Counted from the stretch's first letter, positions 48,946-60,019 are shown. The stretch is DNA of 64,000 nt from Epiperipatus broadwayi (GCA_028023455.1 JAQFVV010000037.1:372001-436000), one strand, 5' to 3'. Translations and numbers: made by a program. Notes: generated from the sequence alone by a model not told the origin.

Positions 48946-50690
48946 AGTTAACACATTCCATGTACCTTATATTTAGAAAAAATTAATTGCAATTATAATA
49001 CTTACCTTTATTACCGCTATAATCTGTTTTTTCACTACCATTAACATTAGTGATTTGATAATTATTTGTACTGCTTTAATTTGTGATCTACCATGAAAAT
49101 ATTTGTGATCTACCAAAGTATTCAAGCATTTATATTTTTAAATATTTAGGATATATAAAGGTACTGTTTGCCATACTTTTTCTTTCTTTCTTGAAGTCTT
49201 GAATCACTTAAAACAGATTATAGTCACTCCATCATCAGAAATCACACACACACACACTTTAAAAAAAATTATAAAACATGTTACTGAAGAACAAAATATA
49301 AATTACCTTTTAAATGTTATATATATAAAATAAAATTATTTCACTTACTCATTTTTAATTTTTTTTATTTCTTCGTTTTCACTATATATTTATTTAAAAA
49401 TAAAACTAGAGTTACTATACACCCATTAATAGTAATATAAGTAAAATTACTAAAGAACACGTAGATAATTGTACAATTATTATAAAATAAACAATAACTT
49501 GTTATTGACAGATCAAATTAAAGGTTTGGATAAGCTGCCCAATCAGAAGATAATACCCAAATTAACATTCATGTTTTTTTTAAAAAAAAAAAAAGTTTTA
49601 CTTTTTGGCATTTTTTATTTTTAAAAATAATATTAATGAACATTTTCCAAAAAAAAAAAAAAACAGACAAAATTACTCGTATTTATTGTAACAAAAAATA
49701 TCTAAGGCATATCAGCATTTATTAGAAATTAAATATATGTAAAAAAAGAACTGTTCCCACAGTTATTCAACCTACTATATTTATAGATATATTCAAATGT
49801 AATTGCTAAAAATAGTGTTAATGATTCAGTAATAATTGTTTTACTAGCAATGAATATTTAGTGACTACAATTTGAAAATAGTTTTGCCTTCTTTACTTTA
49901 TTTAGCTCAAAAGCTATAAATTTTATAGTACATCCAAAAATAATGATTAAGTAGAAGCTAATTAATATCAAAACTAAACTAATTAATGATTTATATCACT
50001 ATAGATTGTGCCACCCTATCTTGAGAAATGTAACATGTTTACACTCTACACCAACATCTATGATTAATCATGGATACCATAGCTCTGGCTGAAATAATAT
50101 CTGGATATCCATTTACCAACAGCCTTGCTAAGATATCTAACTAGGTGAAAGAATTAAGTTACATGTGATGTGAGAAAATTTCCAAAGTTCAACCAGCCAG
50201 AATTCAGATTCCAAATTATAAGCAAGGCAGGTGAATACACTATAATATAAAAGCATCCATAATTACCTGCTTTACAATTCTCACACATTTTCAATCTAAT
50301 CATCTTAAATTGCTCTAAAACTTTTAATCTCCAGTTAAGAATAATCCAATACCCTTTGGCAGGCAATATATTTGATGTGTTCCTAAGCTGTTTATGAATC
50401 AACTGATTAAAAAAAAATAATAATAGAATTTCTTTCATTTACATTTTCTTACAATTTTGAATTTTCAGCAATCTTGATCACAGCTACAAAAATGAATTTA
50501 TATCATTATACTGATATGATATATAATACTATATCTAAAAACATACACTTCTAAAAAACATAAATTTAAGATTTAATATAATCACTTATACATAATATAT
50601 TGCAAAACTGTAATTGAAATATACATTAATCTTTATTTTTAGATATAATTATAATATATTGTTTCTATATCAAATCATATGTATTTAAAA
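48946..50690. other. AT-rich stretch, no gene seen
   Basis: A (CA)n tract near 49240-49257, poly-A runs near 49580 and 49650. A donor-like GTAAGTAT on the minus strand near 49003 may be part of the LINE 5' region or chance. Confidence 0.45.
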
Positions 50691-50694
50691 ATTT

Positions 50695-50735
50695 ATTACT
50701 CTGATGAAGACTGCTGGGCAGTCGATAATGTAAAA
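50695..50735 (+). other. Hammerhead-like remnant with strong stem II
   Basis: CTGATGA at 50701-50707 is followed by a six-pair stem II (GACTGC, TGG, GCAGTC) and then GATAATG instead of GAAAC. The pattern CTGATGA plus long GC-rich stem II is what remains of many hammerheads; the broken GAAA box means it is inactive or a chance hairpin. Confidence 0.35.
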
Positions 50736-50739
50736 AAAG

Positions 50740-52480
50740 AAAACTAATTGTACAAACAATAAATTCCATTGAATAAAGTGTAAATGAAAAGAATTATTAA
50801 TTATATTTGTTAATAAAATCAATACATAGAAGATAAACACAAATATTAAGGTGTTCTGATTTAGTAATTATAAAATTATTTGAGATATTTTAGATGTTAC
50901 AGTAGTGTTTCCACTACTGCTTTCAGCTTTTTTATATTAGATTACAGTGCAGTTTTTTTGTGCATAGAAATCATTATTAGTTCAAATAAAAATCTGATTT
51001 CTAGATAATTAGAATGTTAACAGAGGCCCTATTTTGATCACAGTCCAAGTGATAATTTCTAATTGGTTGATTGTTTGGCCTCAATGCAATTTTTGAACAT
51101 TTTTTGAAAAAAGAAATTGTAATTTTTAGTAATTTGTTTATATATTTAATTTTATTTATAGAATAAATTTGTAAAATATTTATTTTAAACCAAAAAATTA
51201 CCTGACTACAATTACATTTTATTTGAAAATATTTGTTTTTAAGAATTCAGATCATTAAAAATTTAGTTATGACAAAGTGCAAGCAGTCCACTAATAAAAA
51301 TGTCTTATAAATACTGGTAAAGAAATTTCTTTTTAAAATTTTATTAATAATAAATTTAATTTTGAATTTTAAAATATATTTGCACTCCAGCAATGTTTAA
51401 AATTAAGTTTGCTTGGGAAATCCTCAGCTATAAAAAAAAAAAAAAAAATTCAAAAAAATTTGATAGTCAGGTACAAAAGTTATCAGATTAACACATTAGC
51501 TACTACACTATAATTTTCATCTTGAAATATTCTAATCAGTAATAATGAACTGCTCACAAGTTTTTGTGTGCCAACTTTATTGCCAATCAAACTCATATTT
51601 GAGATGTACCAAAATGCAAAATGGTGAAAATTATCATCAGGAGTTAGGAAGTTCATAATTAGTAAATCATTAGTAATCATTTACTGTTTACCAATAGTTT
51701 TTTTTTTTTAATCTTTACACCTCAACAAAAAATCAAAAAATTTGTATGCCAAAAAAATAAATCTCCATTATTTCTGTCATAATAAAAAATTAGTATTAGT
51801 TGTTGTTATTAAATGATTTTATATTAACTTGCCCTGTTTGTGTTTCTCTCAAGATGTCCAGATTTTTGAATTTTTAAAAATGAAAAAAAATCTTGCAATT
51901 ACTATCCCAGGAAAAATCTTTAAAAACTGAGCCCCGGGACATATTACATTTGTAGAGTAAAATTTTATTATATATTATAACATAGCAACATACATTCACT
52001 TTTTCTTTTAAAATATATATGTTCTACAATAAAAGGAGAAAGATTTTTGATTTGTTGATAGTAAAATTTTAGTAATATTGATTTAATATTTTCAATTAAA
52101 ATCTGTATTATTCTTCTGAAATAATTAATATTTCAAAAATATTTTGTGAAAAAAATAGTAAAAGTATATATAATAAAAGATTAGAGAATTATGTTTTCTT
52201 TTCATTTCCAAAATCAAACAAAGAAATCGAACTGTCAAAATTGTTGTCAGCAGGTACATTCTTAAAACAGGCAAAACTCTCCATACAGTATTGTGATGTT
52301 TAGATATACTCTTATGAAGAAAACAAGAAACATAATAAAAAAGATTAAGAAATGAAGAAAATTATTTTATTTAAATTGAAATTTTGTTTTATTTATAATT
52401 AAAAAGTAAAAAAAAAAATTAATATTAAAAGTTTTTTTTTAAAATAATGCTTTTATCTTTCAAATGCCTTTATTTGTGCC
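50740..52480. other. AT-rich stretch, no gene seen
   Basis: Holds a small scrap of family C at about 52265-52300 (GGCAAAACTCTCCATACAGT). Otherwise homopolymers only. Confidence 0.5.
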
Positions 52481-52482
52481 TC

Positions 52483-52620
52483 AAAATAATTCAAGAGGTC
52501 TTGCGTTGTTAGCCGAGAGGTATCGCAGCCGCCATGCAAGCAAGTAGTTGGTTGCAGACGGGTGTGGGTTCGCGTCCCGGCAGATGCTATGACATATGAA
52601 AAAAAAAATAATTCAAGAGG
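52483..52620 (+). mobile_element. tRNA-derived SINE, family S1, with perfect 16-bp duplication
   Basis: AAAATAATTCAAGAGG flanks it at 52483-52498 and 52605-52620. The SINE (52499-52604) has TTAGCCGAGAGGTATCGCAG (A box), an extra stem with GCAAGCAAGTAGTTGG, GGTTCGCGTCCCGGC (B box region), and the 3' end GATGCTATGACATATG plus A tail. It is the best member of the family here. The 16-bp duplication indicates target-primed insertion by a LINE enzyme. Confidence 0.85.
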
Positions 52621-53473
52621 CATAAGTTTGGATATTACAATGCAATCAACAAGAATTGTTACAAACAAATTCAGCGAGTGTCGGTGCATGTCAAAACGCA
52701 TCTGCACCCATACAATTAATTCAGTACGTATGATTTTCAAACATTCAAGAATAAACATATGGAAGGGTGAGCGGGTTTTTTTATGATTCCAGACGTGCAG
52801 TGACCCAAAATTCACGTGCACTTCCAGACTACCCACACATAAACCCAACATCTTATGCTTAAATTATTGTTCACAAAATTGTCCAACTATAAATGTCCAT
52901 TTCTCTATTAGTTATAAATTTTGTTATATTAACTGCAATGTTAAACTTTCAAAACATCTCTATTCATGTCTCATGACTATTTGGGAGGCATAAGCTTGAA
53001 AGAAACAAAGCAACAATTTCAGTTGCAGTGGAAATATTGTCCTTGAATTGTCCAATTGTACAAGTCCATTTCATCATTTAAGCATTGACACAGTTCTGTT
53101 ATAAATGTATATATATATATGTGCTTACTCCTCGTTCTGCATGGCATACCATTTGTGAAGCGGTCACTTTCCCTCCTATGTGTTCCTAAACTTCTATTAA
53201 TTTTTTCAACCTTCCTATGATTTATCATTTATTTAGCATATAAGGTATACACTAAGCAAGGCATGGCCCCAGTTTAATCTGGTTCCAAGTCTGTTCAGCT
53301 AACCATGGCTGGCATGTCTTCTTGTCATGGTCCTTGGCATCATTGAGCAATTTGAAGTATAGTTCCTCAATATTATAATCCATTTCTTTTTCGTGCCGAC
53401 CTGATGACAAAGTTAACGTAAGATGCCAATATAATTTGCCAAAGGAGCCTTTTTTAAAAGCCTTCGCAACATC
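52621..53473. other. Moderately AT-rich stretch with one LINE-like scrap
   Basis: Contains (TA)n at 53107-53121 and the fragment at 53252-53476. The part 52640-52860 is less AT-rich but shows no recognised frame. Confidence 0.4.
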
Positions 53474-53476
53474 CAC
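53252..53476 (-). pseudogene. Possible LINE linker fragment
   Basis: A 74-codon minus-strand frame beginning MDVAKAFKKGSFGKLYWHL and including KKTCQPWLAEQTWNQIKLGP. The WLAEQTW..I motif resembles the segment between endonuclease and RT in many LINE proteins (W.s..TW.li..R). Composition is less AT-rich than the flanks. Alternative: unrelated open frame. Confidence 0.3.
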
Positions 53477-53601
53477 CCTTTTGTATTAAACAATTCAAAA
53501 CAAAACAACACTCTCCGTATAGTAGTGCCATCTTGTGCTAACAAGAGCAATCAATGGATGCCAGAAGGCTTGTGCATAAAATCCCTATCTAGTGCCTACT
53601 C

Positions 53602-53661
53602 ATCCAATATCCCCAGACTAGTTTCTGGCTTGTGGCCTTCATTAGTGAGGAGCCTTGGATC
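53602..53661 (-). ncRNA. Type I hammerhead, family C, left-arm copy (core-mutated)
   Basis: Same fold as the right-arm copy, with GAAACTAGTC and both stem I helices intact. The core box is CTAATGA (G5 changed to A), which should abolish cleavage. Confidence 0.75.
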
Positions 53662-53972
53662 TGAGAGCACTGCACCTAGATTTTAGGATCTAATGCAACC
53701 CTCCAGCACCCACCTTTTAACTCTATTTAACTACAAAACTATGAGAATGAAATTGAAAACTATGGCTATGGTTGTTAAAGAGCCAAAGACACCAAAATGT
53801 ATGGGTACTGAATTGAGTTCAGACCCATATGACTATATAAGCTATTGAGCTTGGATTGAAAATATTAATAGTGTTTTCAATTTCATTCTCATAATTTTGT
53901 AATTAAATAGAGTTAAAAGGTGGGTGCTGGAGGGTTGCATTAGATCCTAAGATCTAGGTGCAGTGCTCTCAG

Positions 53973-54031
53973 ATCCAAGGCTCCTCACTGATGAAGGCCA
54001 CAAGCCAGAAACTAGTCTGGGGATATTGGAT
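53973..54031 (+). ncRNA. Type I hammerhead ribozyme, family C, intact copy
   Basis: Complete by hand folding. Stem I outer helix ATCCAA (53973-53978) with TTGGAT (54026-54031); internal loop GGC against TA; stem I inner helix TCCTCA (53982-53987) with TGGGGA (54018-54023), one pair being G-U. Core CTGATGA (53988-53994). Stem II GGC (53996-53998) with GCC (54004-54006), loop CACAA, and an A-A mismatch next to the core. GAAA at 54008-54011. Stem III AC with GT around TA, too short to be stable alone. Cleavage triplet GUC, cut predicted between 54017 and 54018. All conserved core bases are present. Weak points are the short stem II and minimal stem III, as in known dimer-acting hammerheads. Confidence 0.75.
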
Positions 54032-54229
54032 GAGTAGGCACTAGATAGGGATTTTATGCACAAGCCTTCTGGCATCCATTGATTGCTCTTGTTAGCACAA
54101 GATGGCACTACTACACGGAGAGTGTTGTTTTGTTTTGAATTGTTTAATAACAATTATTGTGCTAGTATGAGATAGTGATCATGTGATGTTTAGTGGTTTA
54201 ACACCCTTTTGTAGTGTTAAAGAGCAATT

Positions 54230-55955
54230 TATTCCAGGTATCACATTCCTGAAGAATGGTGGAAAATTGTTTCATCGGTTTTCTTGCCAGCGGATACACT
54301 GGATCCATTTTATACCTCTGCTTGTGATGGGGGAATGCAGAGGTTGGTAGAGCCTCGAGGTTAACTTTAATTATAAAATCTAGTTTTGTCTCGAGCTTCC
54401 AAAACTTTATTAACCTCGCAAGTCATTTGATTCCTAGCTGGAATCTAGTCTCAATGATGGGACTGCTACCCTTGATTAGAGTGTGAGCATCCCAATAGGA
54501 AAGCTTTCCAATGAAAAGGGAATTGGACATCATTACATTTTTAGTCACAAGTGTGACATGTTGTTGTAACCAAATGTTACCCCTTCTTGGGGGGGTCAAT
54601 GAGTTTGACCTCATTTATTGGTAGCGGGCTCTCTATGTTTGGATTATCCTGAAAAAGTTTGGTAAAAATATTATGGCTTTTGTGGATTAAGAAGGTGGTG
54701 ATTGAGTGGAGTATAAAAATATTATGGCTTTTCTGGATTAAGAAGGTGGTGATTGAGTGGAGTCCGAGCCCGTTCTATGATTTGGGCTTTTGAAGGGAGT
54801 TGAGGTCAATTACTGCCATCCTCACCCCTCAGCAAAGCCTTCTACCCTGAGTCTCCACCTTTTTTTATAAAGATTTTAGTAGGGGAAAAGCCGGCCAGAA
54901 AATGAGTGATTTGGGGCAGCACAGCTGCATTTAATAGCACAACCTTCCCCAACAAGAAAAGTGGGACGTTGGTTAAGGAGGTCACTGTGTTCTTAACCTT
55001 TATGAGAATATTTTCTTCCAATGCCCTTCTCATGATGTAAGGGAGGAAAAGCCAGGCTAAAACTGAGAAACTTCCCGGGCGGAGGGGGACCTCGGAAATC
55101 TCCCCTGGATGTTTTCCAGTTCTGATCAACCACATGGCTGATTTCGCTTCATTAACTATTAAACCTGTTTCAGAACCAAATTGGTCCAAGAGTTCCTCCA
55201 GCCTACCAACCTCATCCTGTGATGAGCGAAAACCCCGTCACATCATCCATGTAGGATACATGGCGGACTCTCTCAGCAAAAAAATAGCAATTCCCTTAAG
55301 GGATGTTTCAATGTGTAACAGCAATGGGTTAAGGTAAGCCGTGAAGAAGAGTGCACTCAGTGGTGAGCCGTGGTATTGAAACACAGGGCTGAAATCCTGG
55401 AGTCACTCGACCATCCAGTGAGAGAAAGACCTATTCTGTAGAAGATTCTCAATCATTTGGAGAGATGCCTGGGGCACTTGGAGTTTCTCCAGTACACTAA
55501 CACATTGAACCGCATGCAGTCAAAAGCACCGGGAAAGTCGAGTTGGACCATAACTGGCCGGACCATTTTATTCCTGCGTATATGATCCACTGAAACAAAA
55601 CTGACTGATGGCTTCTGCGGTCGAGCTTCCTTCTTTGCAAACTGGAAACTGACAGTTAGTCAATACTGATTTTCTGTATGTCTTCTTTGATGAGGTTTTC
55701 AATTACTTTTACCAATAGTAGTATCATGAAAATGGGCGCAAATTCCCCAGCTCATACAGCCCCTGGGGTTTTTTGAAGAGGGGGACCACTGCGACAGGGT
55801 AGATCCCATCAATTTCCTGACTACCATCAGCTAGTATATCCACCATCTTCTTCACAACATTGTGAAAGAACTCAGGTGCAACAGAAGGAATTTCAGGATT
55901 CCATGCAGCCCAGGATGTGTGCTGTCAGGAAAGGCTCTAAGCATTGCTAGGATTC
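54230..55955 (-). pseudogene. GC-richer LINE fragment (reverse transcriptase to C-terminus)
   Basis: On the minus strand, reading across frames from high to low coordinates: VPLFKK (near 55780), VQLDFPGAFD (motif A, near 55540), GSPLSALFFTAYLNPL (motif B, near 55370-55330), a YMDDVT-like motif C (near 55240), then the open frame 54842-55189 with FGSETGLIVNEAKSAM and SLTNVPLFLLGKVVLLNAAV, the post-catalytic thumb, and a C-terminal part with NIWLQQHVTLVTKNVMM (near 54560). The long thumb and C-terminal layout recall L1/Tx1-type LINEs, but the clade is not certain. Frameshifts and stops are frequent. Its base composition is near 50 percent GC, far from the surroundings and from the RTE copies. 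Confidence 0.65.
54663..54764. repeat. 51-bp tandem duplication within the LINE
   Basis: Two copies of a unit starting TAAAAATATTATGGCTTTT at 54663 and 54714, nearly identical. A local duplication in the LINE 3' part. Confidence 0.85.
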
Positions 55956-55970
55956 AATCAATTGTTGAAT

Positions 55971-56126
55971 AAAAAGTAGAAAAATAAAGTAATCTGACTA
56001 AAAAACGTTTCATTTCATAAAAGCATAAAATATTTTTTGATTGCCTTTTTGATTTTTATATCCCCAAATGCTTTTATAAAATGACACATTTTTAAATCAG
56101 ATTACTTTGTTACATTTCTACTTTTT
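55971..56126. repeat. Short fold-back repeat
   Basis: Arms AAAAAGTAGAAAAATAAAGT.. (55971-56025) and ..ACATTTCTACTTTTT (56069-56126) pair with several mismatches, through AATCTGA/TCAGATT and TTTATAAAAGCA/TGCTTTTATAAA. No duplication of the flanks was seen. It abuts the end of the LINE fragment. Confidence 0.7.
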
Positions 56127-57181
56127 AGTTGGCTGTTTACATAAAAGCATTATTTAAAAAAAAAAATCTTAAGTAAATCATTATCATTTCCACTCATTAT
56201 TGATACACTGCAAGATGAAGATCTTTCCTAGTTTAATTCAATTTTTTGTAATCCACTGCTTCTCTTCTTCATATTATTCCAACAAACTTCCTATCTGATC
56301 CTAATCTCACATGTGCTTTTGTTCTTAAGTCTTTTAGAATCTCTTGGGTTTCAACTTGAAATTTCAGGTGCCCACTTACTGTATCTCTTTTAAAAACATA
56401 ATTATATCAAAATATGTTACTTCCAGAGACATATATCACTTTTGATCCATCCTTGTTATTAACATAAATGTTTTTATATTTTGTTGTGTCATCCAACATC
56501 AGTATTGCTCTTTTGTTCAATGTTCAAATCTCAGATTTATGTGTAATAAAAGATAAAAACAAAATAAAAAATTATTTTTCAAACATCGTAAGCATACACA
56601 AGTCCACTTATATAAAATACTGAGGCAATAGAATATATAACAACTAGCTTATCGAAGTTATACTCAAAAGCTGCAATGGTGTAAGCACTTATGTTTGATA
56701 AGTAATTGTGATGAAGGCTTATCTACATGTAATATGTACAGAAATATTCAAGTTTATTATTATCCATTGAACTGTAAAATAAAAAACAAACTTTATAGAA
56801 CCAGTAACAATGTTCAAAATTAAACAAATGGGTTTTTTTAAAAAAAAAAAAAATAACATTTTTAAAAATAAAAATATATTACAAAAATAAATTATTATTA
56901 ATGAATAACATGAAAACTTGTCCTAAATAGTAAAATAATTTTATTTATAACTTATGAATAATAATTTGGCATTAAATGTGTCAACAATTAAGTTTTATAG
57001 GAAATAGGTTTGTATTTAAGAAATCCCTAGCAAGAATTACCCAGTAATAAAAAATCTCACTAATCGGCAATATCTATAAAGTATGTTCTTCGAAGCTAAA
57101 CATATCTCAAATAAAAAATGTAAAAGCTATGGCAGTGTATGCAGTACTATTATTATTAAGGGACTGGATTTTAAAAAATGA
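56127..57181. other. AT-rich stretch, no gene seen
   Basis: Nothing recognised. Confidence 0.5.
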
Positions 57182-57955
57182 CAAGATTAGGTATCACTTT
57201 TTTAAAAAAAAAAAAAAATCATAATATAAAGAATATTTGTCTGAAAGTTTGTAATGATGGTATATTATAATATGTGATATGTTGGACTATTTCCATCATT
57301 TATGAGTGAATGTTGAATATTGTCTGTTTGTGTATTATTACTAACAAGTTGTTTGTATTTGAAAAGTTTAAAACCTTCTTTACATTCAACATTCACTCAT
57401 AAATAATGGAAATAGTCCAACATATCACATCTTATAATATAAAGAACTTGAAGGCCATTCCATTGAAATGCAAAAAGGAGGGGAAATCACTGCATCAGAT
57501 ATCACTAGAGACAATCTGATTCAAATAATTCAATCATTAATAAAATATGAAACATTTGATATTAGCATCAAGATTAGGTATCACTTTTTAAAAAAAAAAA
57601 AATAATCATAATATAAATATTTGTCTGAAGGTTTGTAATGATGGTATATTATAATATGTGATATGTTGGACTATTTCCATCATTTATGAGTGAATGTTGA
57701 ATATTGTCTGTTTGTGTGTTATTACTAACAAGTTGTTTGTATTTGAAAAGTTTAAAACCTTCTTTACCTTCAACATTCACTCATAAATAATGGAAATAGT
57801 CCAACATATCACATCTTATAATATAAAGAACTTGAAGGCCATTCCATTGAAATGCAAAAAGGAGGGGAAATCACTGCATCAGATATCACTAGAGACAATC
57901 TGATTCAAATAATTCAATCATTAATAAAATATGAAACATTTGATATTAGCATCTC
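57182..57955. repeat. Tandem duplication of a 387-bp hairpin-bearing unit
   Basis: Two head-to-tail copies begin CAAGATTAGGTATCACTTTT at 57182 and 57569 and end ATATTAGCATC. They differ at only a few positions and in the poly-A length. Inside each is a long hairpin: in copy 1 about 57263-57317 with about 57384-57440, containing GGACTATTTCCATCATTTAT and its near complement. No protein and no ribozyme core were found. Confidence 0.9.
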
Positions 57956-58163
57956 AACTGTGCATCATAAAGTTAAAAAAAAGCCCCTATACTATTAAAA
58001 TATATCATACAAACATAATGTAATTATATTAATCAAACATTTCACAGTAGTAAGGAAGAATAATGGAGATAAAGTAGAAATCAGAAAAAAAGAGTTAAGT
58101 AGAGCCATTAAGAGTTTAAAAATGTTAACAAAAAAAAAAAAAAGGAAAGATTAATAAGAAATT
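57956..58163. other. AT-rich spacer
   Basis: A poly-A run near 58130; nothing else. Confidence 0.4.
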
Positions 58164-58346
58164 AAATGTTCAAATCACCCTCCCAAATTTTGTTTTTTCA
58201 GCAATGCACTCTATGAATAAATATAAAGTCTGAAATTGAAACAACAGGTATCTTTTTGAATCACGCTGTTTAAAGTTCAGACTTCATATTTATTTACAGA
58301 GGGTATTGCTGAAAAAACAATGTTTGGGAGGGTGATTTGAACATTT
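58164..58346. repeat. Fold-back repeat with 70-nt arms
   Basis: Arms at 58164-58231 and 58276-58346 pair through AAATGTTCAAATCACCCTCC, TTGTTTTTTCAGCAAT and AATAAATATAAAGTCTGAA, with few mismatches. No flanking duplication was found. Confidence 0.8.
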
Positions 58347-59268
58347 TGTATGAGATTTTTCAGATAATGATGTTTTTCTTAGGGAAAGAAAATCTATGTG
58401 GTATTCCAATTTGCAAACATTTGCAAATTAGAATGTATATGATATATAAATTTGCAATTTTCCAATACAGTTATTAAATAAATTTATGTTATTTTAAATA
58501 ATCTATTTTAAATTAAACCGATTTATATTTAAATTTCAATTAAGTAAAGATTACAGATTTTCTTTGGATATTGTTTAAAAGTAAAAAAAGAGAGAAAATG
58601 TATGCTACAAATGTTAAAATATTAATGAGGCATTCTTAAGATAAAAATGGAATAAATAAGAAAATTCTAATTAAATTTAAAGCTGCAGACTTTCACTCCC
58701 ATAAGTAGCCAATTATATTACTTTAATCCCCCCCCCCAAAAAAAAAATGCATGGTAGAATAGCTAAATTAAATGTGTATATCAATTCCAGGGTTTGAAAA
58801 ATAGTAAACTTCTTTTGGTATATGGAAAAAACATTAGAAAAAAAATATAGACTCAAGGAAAAATTCTATAAAATATAAATTTTCTATGAGATTATATATT
58901 CGCCAGGGATGTGTGATAGCTCATAATAATTTTCTACGAGTTAACAAAATATTCCTTAGTTTCAGTGAGAATATGTTATGGAACAATTACAAGCATCATT
59001 TAAAACCTAAAATATCTACATCTTATCCTCAGACAAATAACAAAAGCATGTATTTGGAAAAACTAAGTAATTTATTGTATTTTATTTACTTCACACACAC
59101 CCCCTTTATCTTTAAGAGGAATTTCCCTGAGGACTAATGCTACAGGCATACAAATAAGCCAGTAATTTGATGGATATTTTAATAATTTACCAAGTAATCA
59201 GATAATACATGTTAAAGTTAATTTAATATTTACCTCATTTACAGATAAGATTATAAATATCACTAAAA
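58347..59268. other. AT-rich stretch, no gene seen
   Basis: A C10 run near 58728. Nothing else is recognised. Confidence 0.5.
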
Positions 59269-59273
59269 CACAG

Positions 59274-60019
59274 TGTTACATCCGCACTTACAACTGTGCC
59301 AATGTTATATCTGCAAGTCATACTGTGCGGTCAACCAATAACGTTATACAATTCCCACGCTGTTCTTTTCCAACGAGTGCTCTCCAACGAATCGGTCTGC
59401 AACGAAGCTCTCCAACGAATTGGTCTGCAATGAATGCTCTCCAACGAATTGGTCTGCAACGAAGCTCTCCAACAAATTGGTCTACAATCTTTCCGCTGAA
59501 TTGGTCTGCAACAAATGCTCTCCAACGAATTGGTCTGCCATGAAGCTCTTCAAACAAATTGGCCTACAACGAAGCTCTCCAACGAATTGGTCTGCAACGA
59601 ATGCTCTCAATATCTCCGCTGCGGTCTCTTTCAGCTACACCCGAGAACTACATTTCCACTGGGCGCTGATCATTAACCGCCAGCACTGACACGAGATAAC
59701 TCTACTTAAATACTGCTTACTCAGTACTGCTTGACTGCTCTCTACTGCTCTCTATGTTACACTGCTTGATGTTACCCAGTCTTCTTATCGCTCTCTGACA
59801 ACTGCAACAATCAATCAATGCACTGACCAATAAGGTAATGTCTCTTCTCTAGAAACATTTGCAATTAGCAAATATTTCTAGGAATTGTCGATCACCATTA
59901 CGTCAATGCACTAATTAAATTCCTCAGGTATCAGAGCGCGATCTAAAAACAGCCTTACGAATAAATTCTAGTTTTTTCTGGAGTGCACAAAAATGTCTGC
60001 CATTTTACAAAACACTACA
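59274..60019 (-). repeat. 3' LTR
   Basis: Minus-strand 3' LTR. It contains a 28-29 bp minisatellite and, on the minus strand, GTATTTAAGTAGAG as a TATA-like box. Compared with the other LTR it has one extra CTGCTCTCTA repeat near 59740 and scattered base changes. Confidence 0.9.
59383..59612. repeat. Minisatellite in the 3' LTR
   Basis: About eight units of 28-29 bp, consensus beginning GCTCTCCAACGAATTGGTCT, some degenerate. The same array sits in the other LTR. Confidence 0.9.

Larger units (their letters stand above)
53474..54213. mobile_element. Hammerhead family C fold-back element with 12-bp duplication
   Basis: CACCCTTTTGTA occurs at 53474-53485 and 54202-54213. Between them lie inverted arms of about 280 nt (53486-53765 and about 53868-54150) around a spacer of about 100 nt. 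Only the right side has an extra unpaired leader, 54151-54201, which on the minus strand reads TAAACCACTAAACATCACAT and includes the family start CACATGATCACTATCT. Each arm carries a hammerhead, minus on the left and plus on the right. No protein is encoded. Arms are nearly identical, so the copy is young or recently copied from an inverted master. Confidence 0.85.

Noticed and set aside
57182-57955. Ribozyme in the duplicated hairpin unit
   Set aside because: No CUGAUGA or GAAA pair in a workable arrangement.
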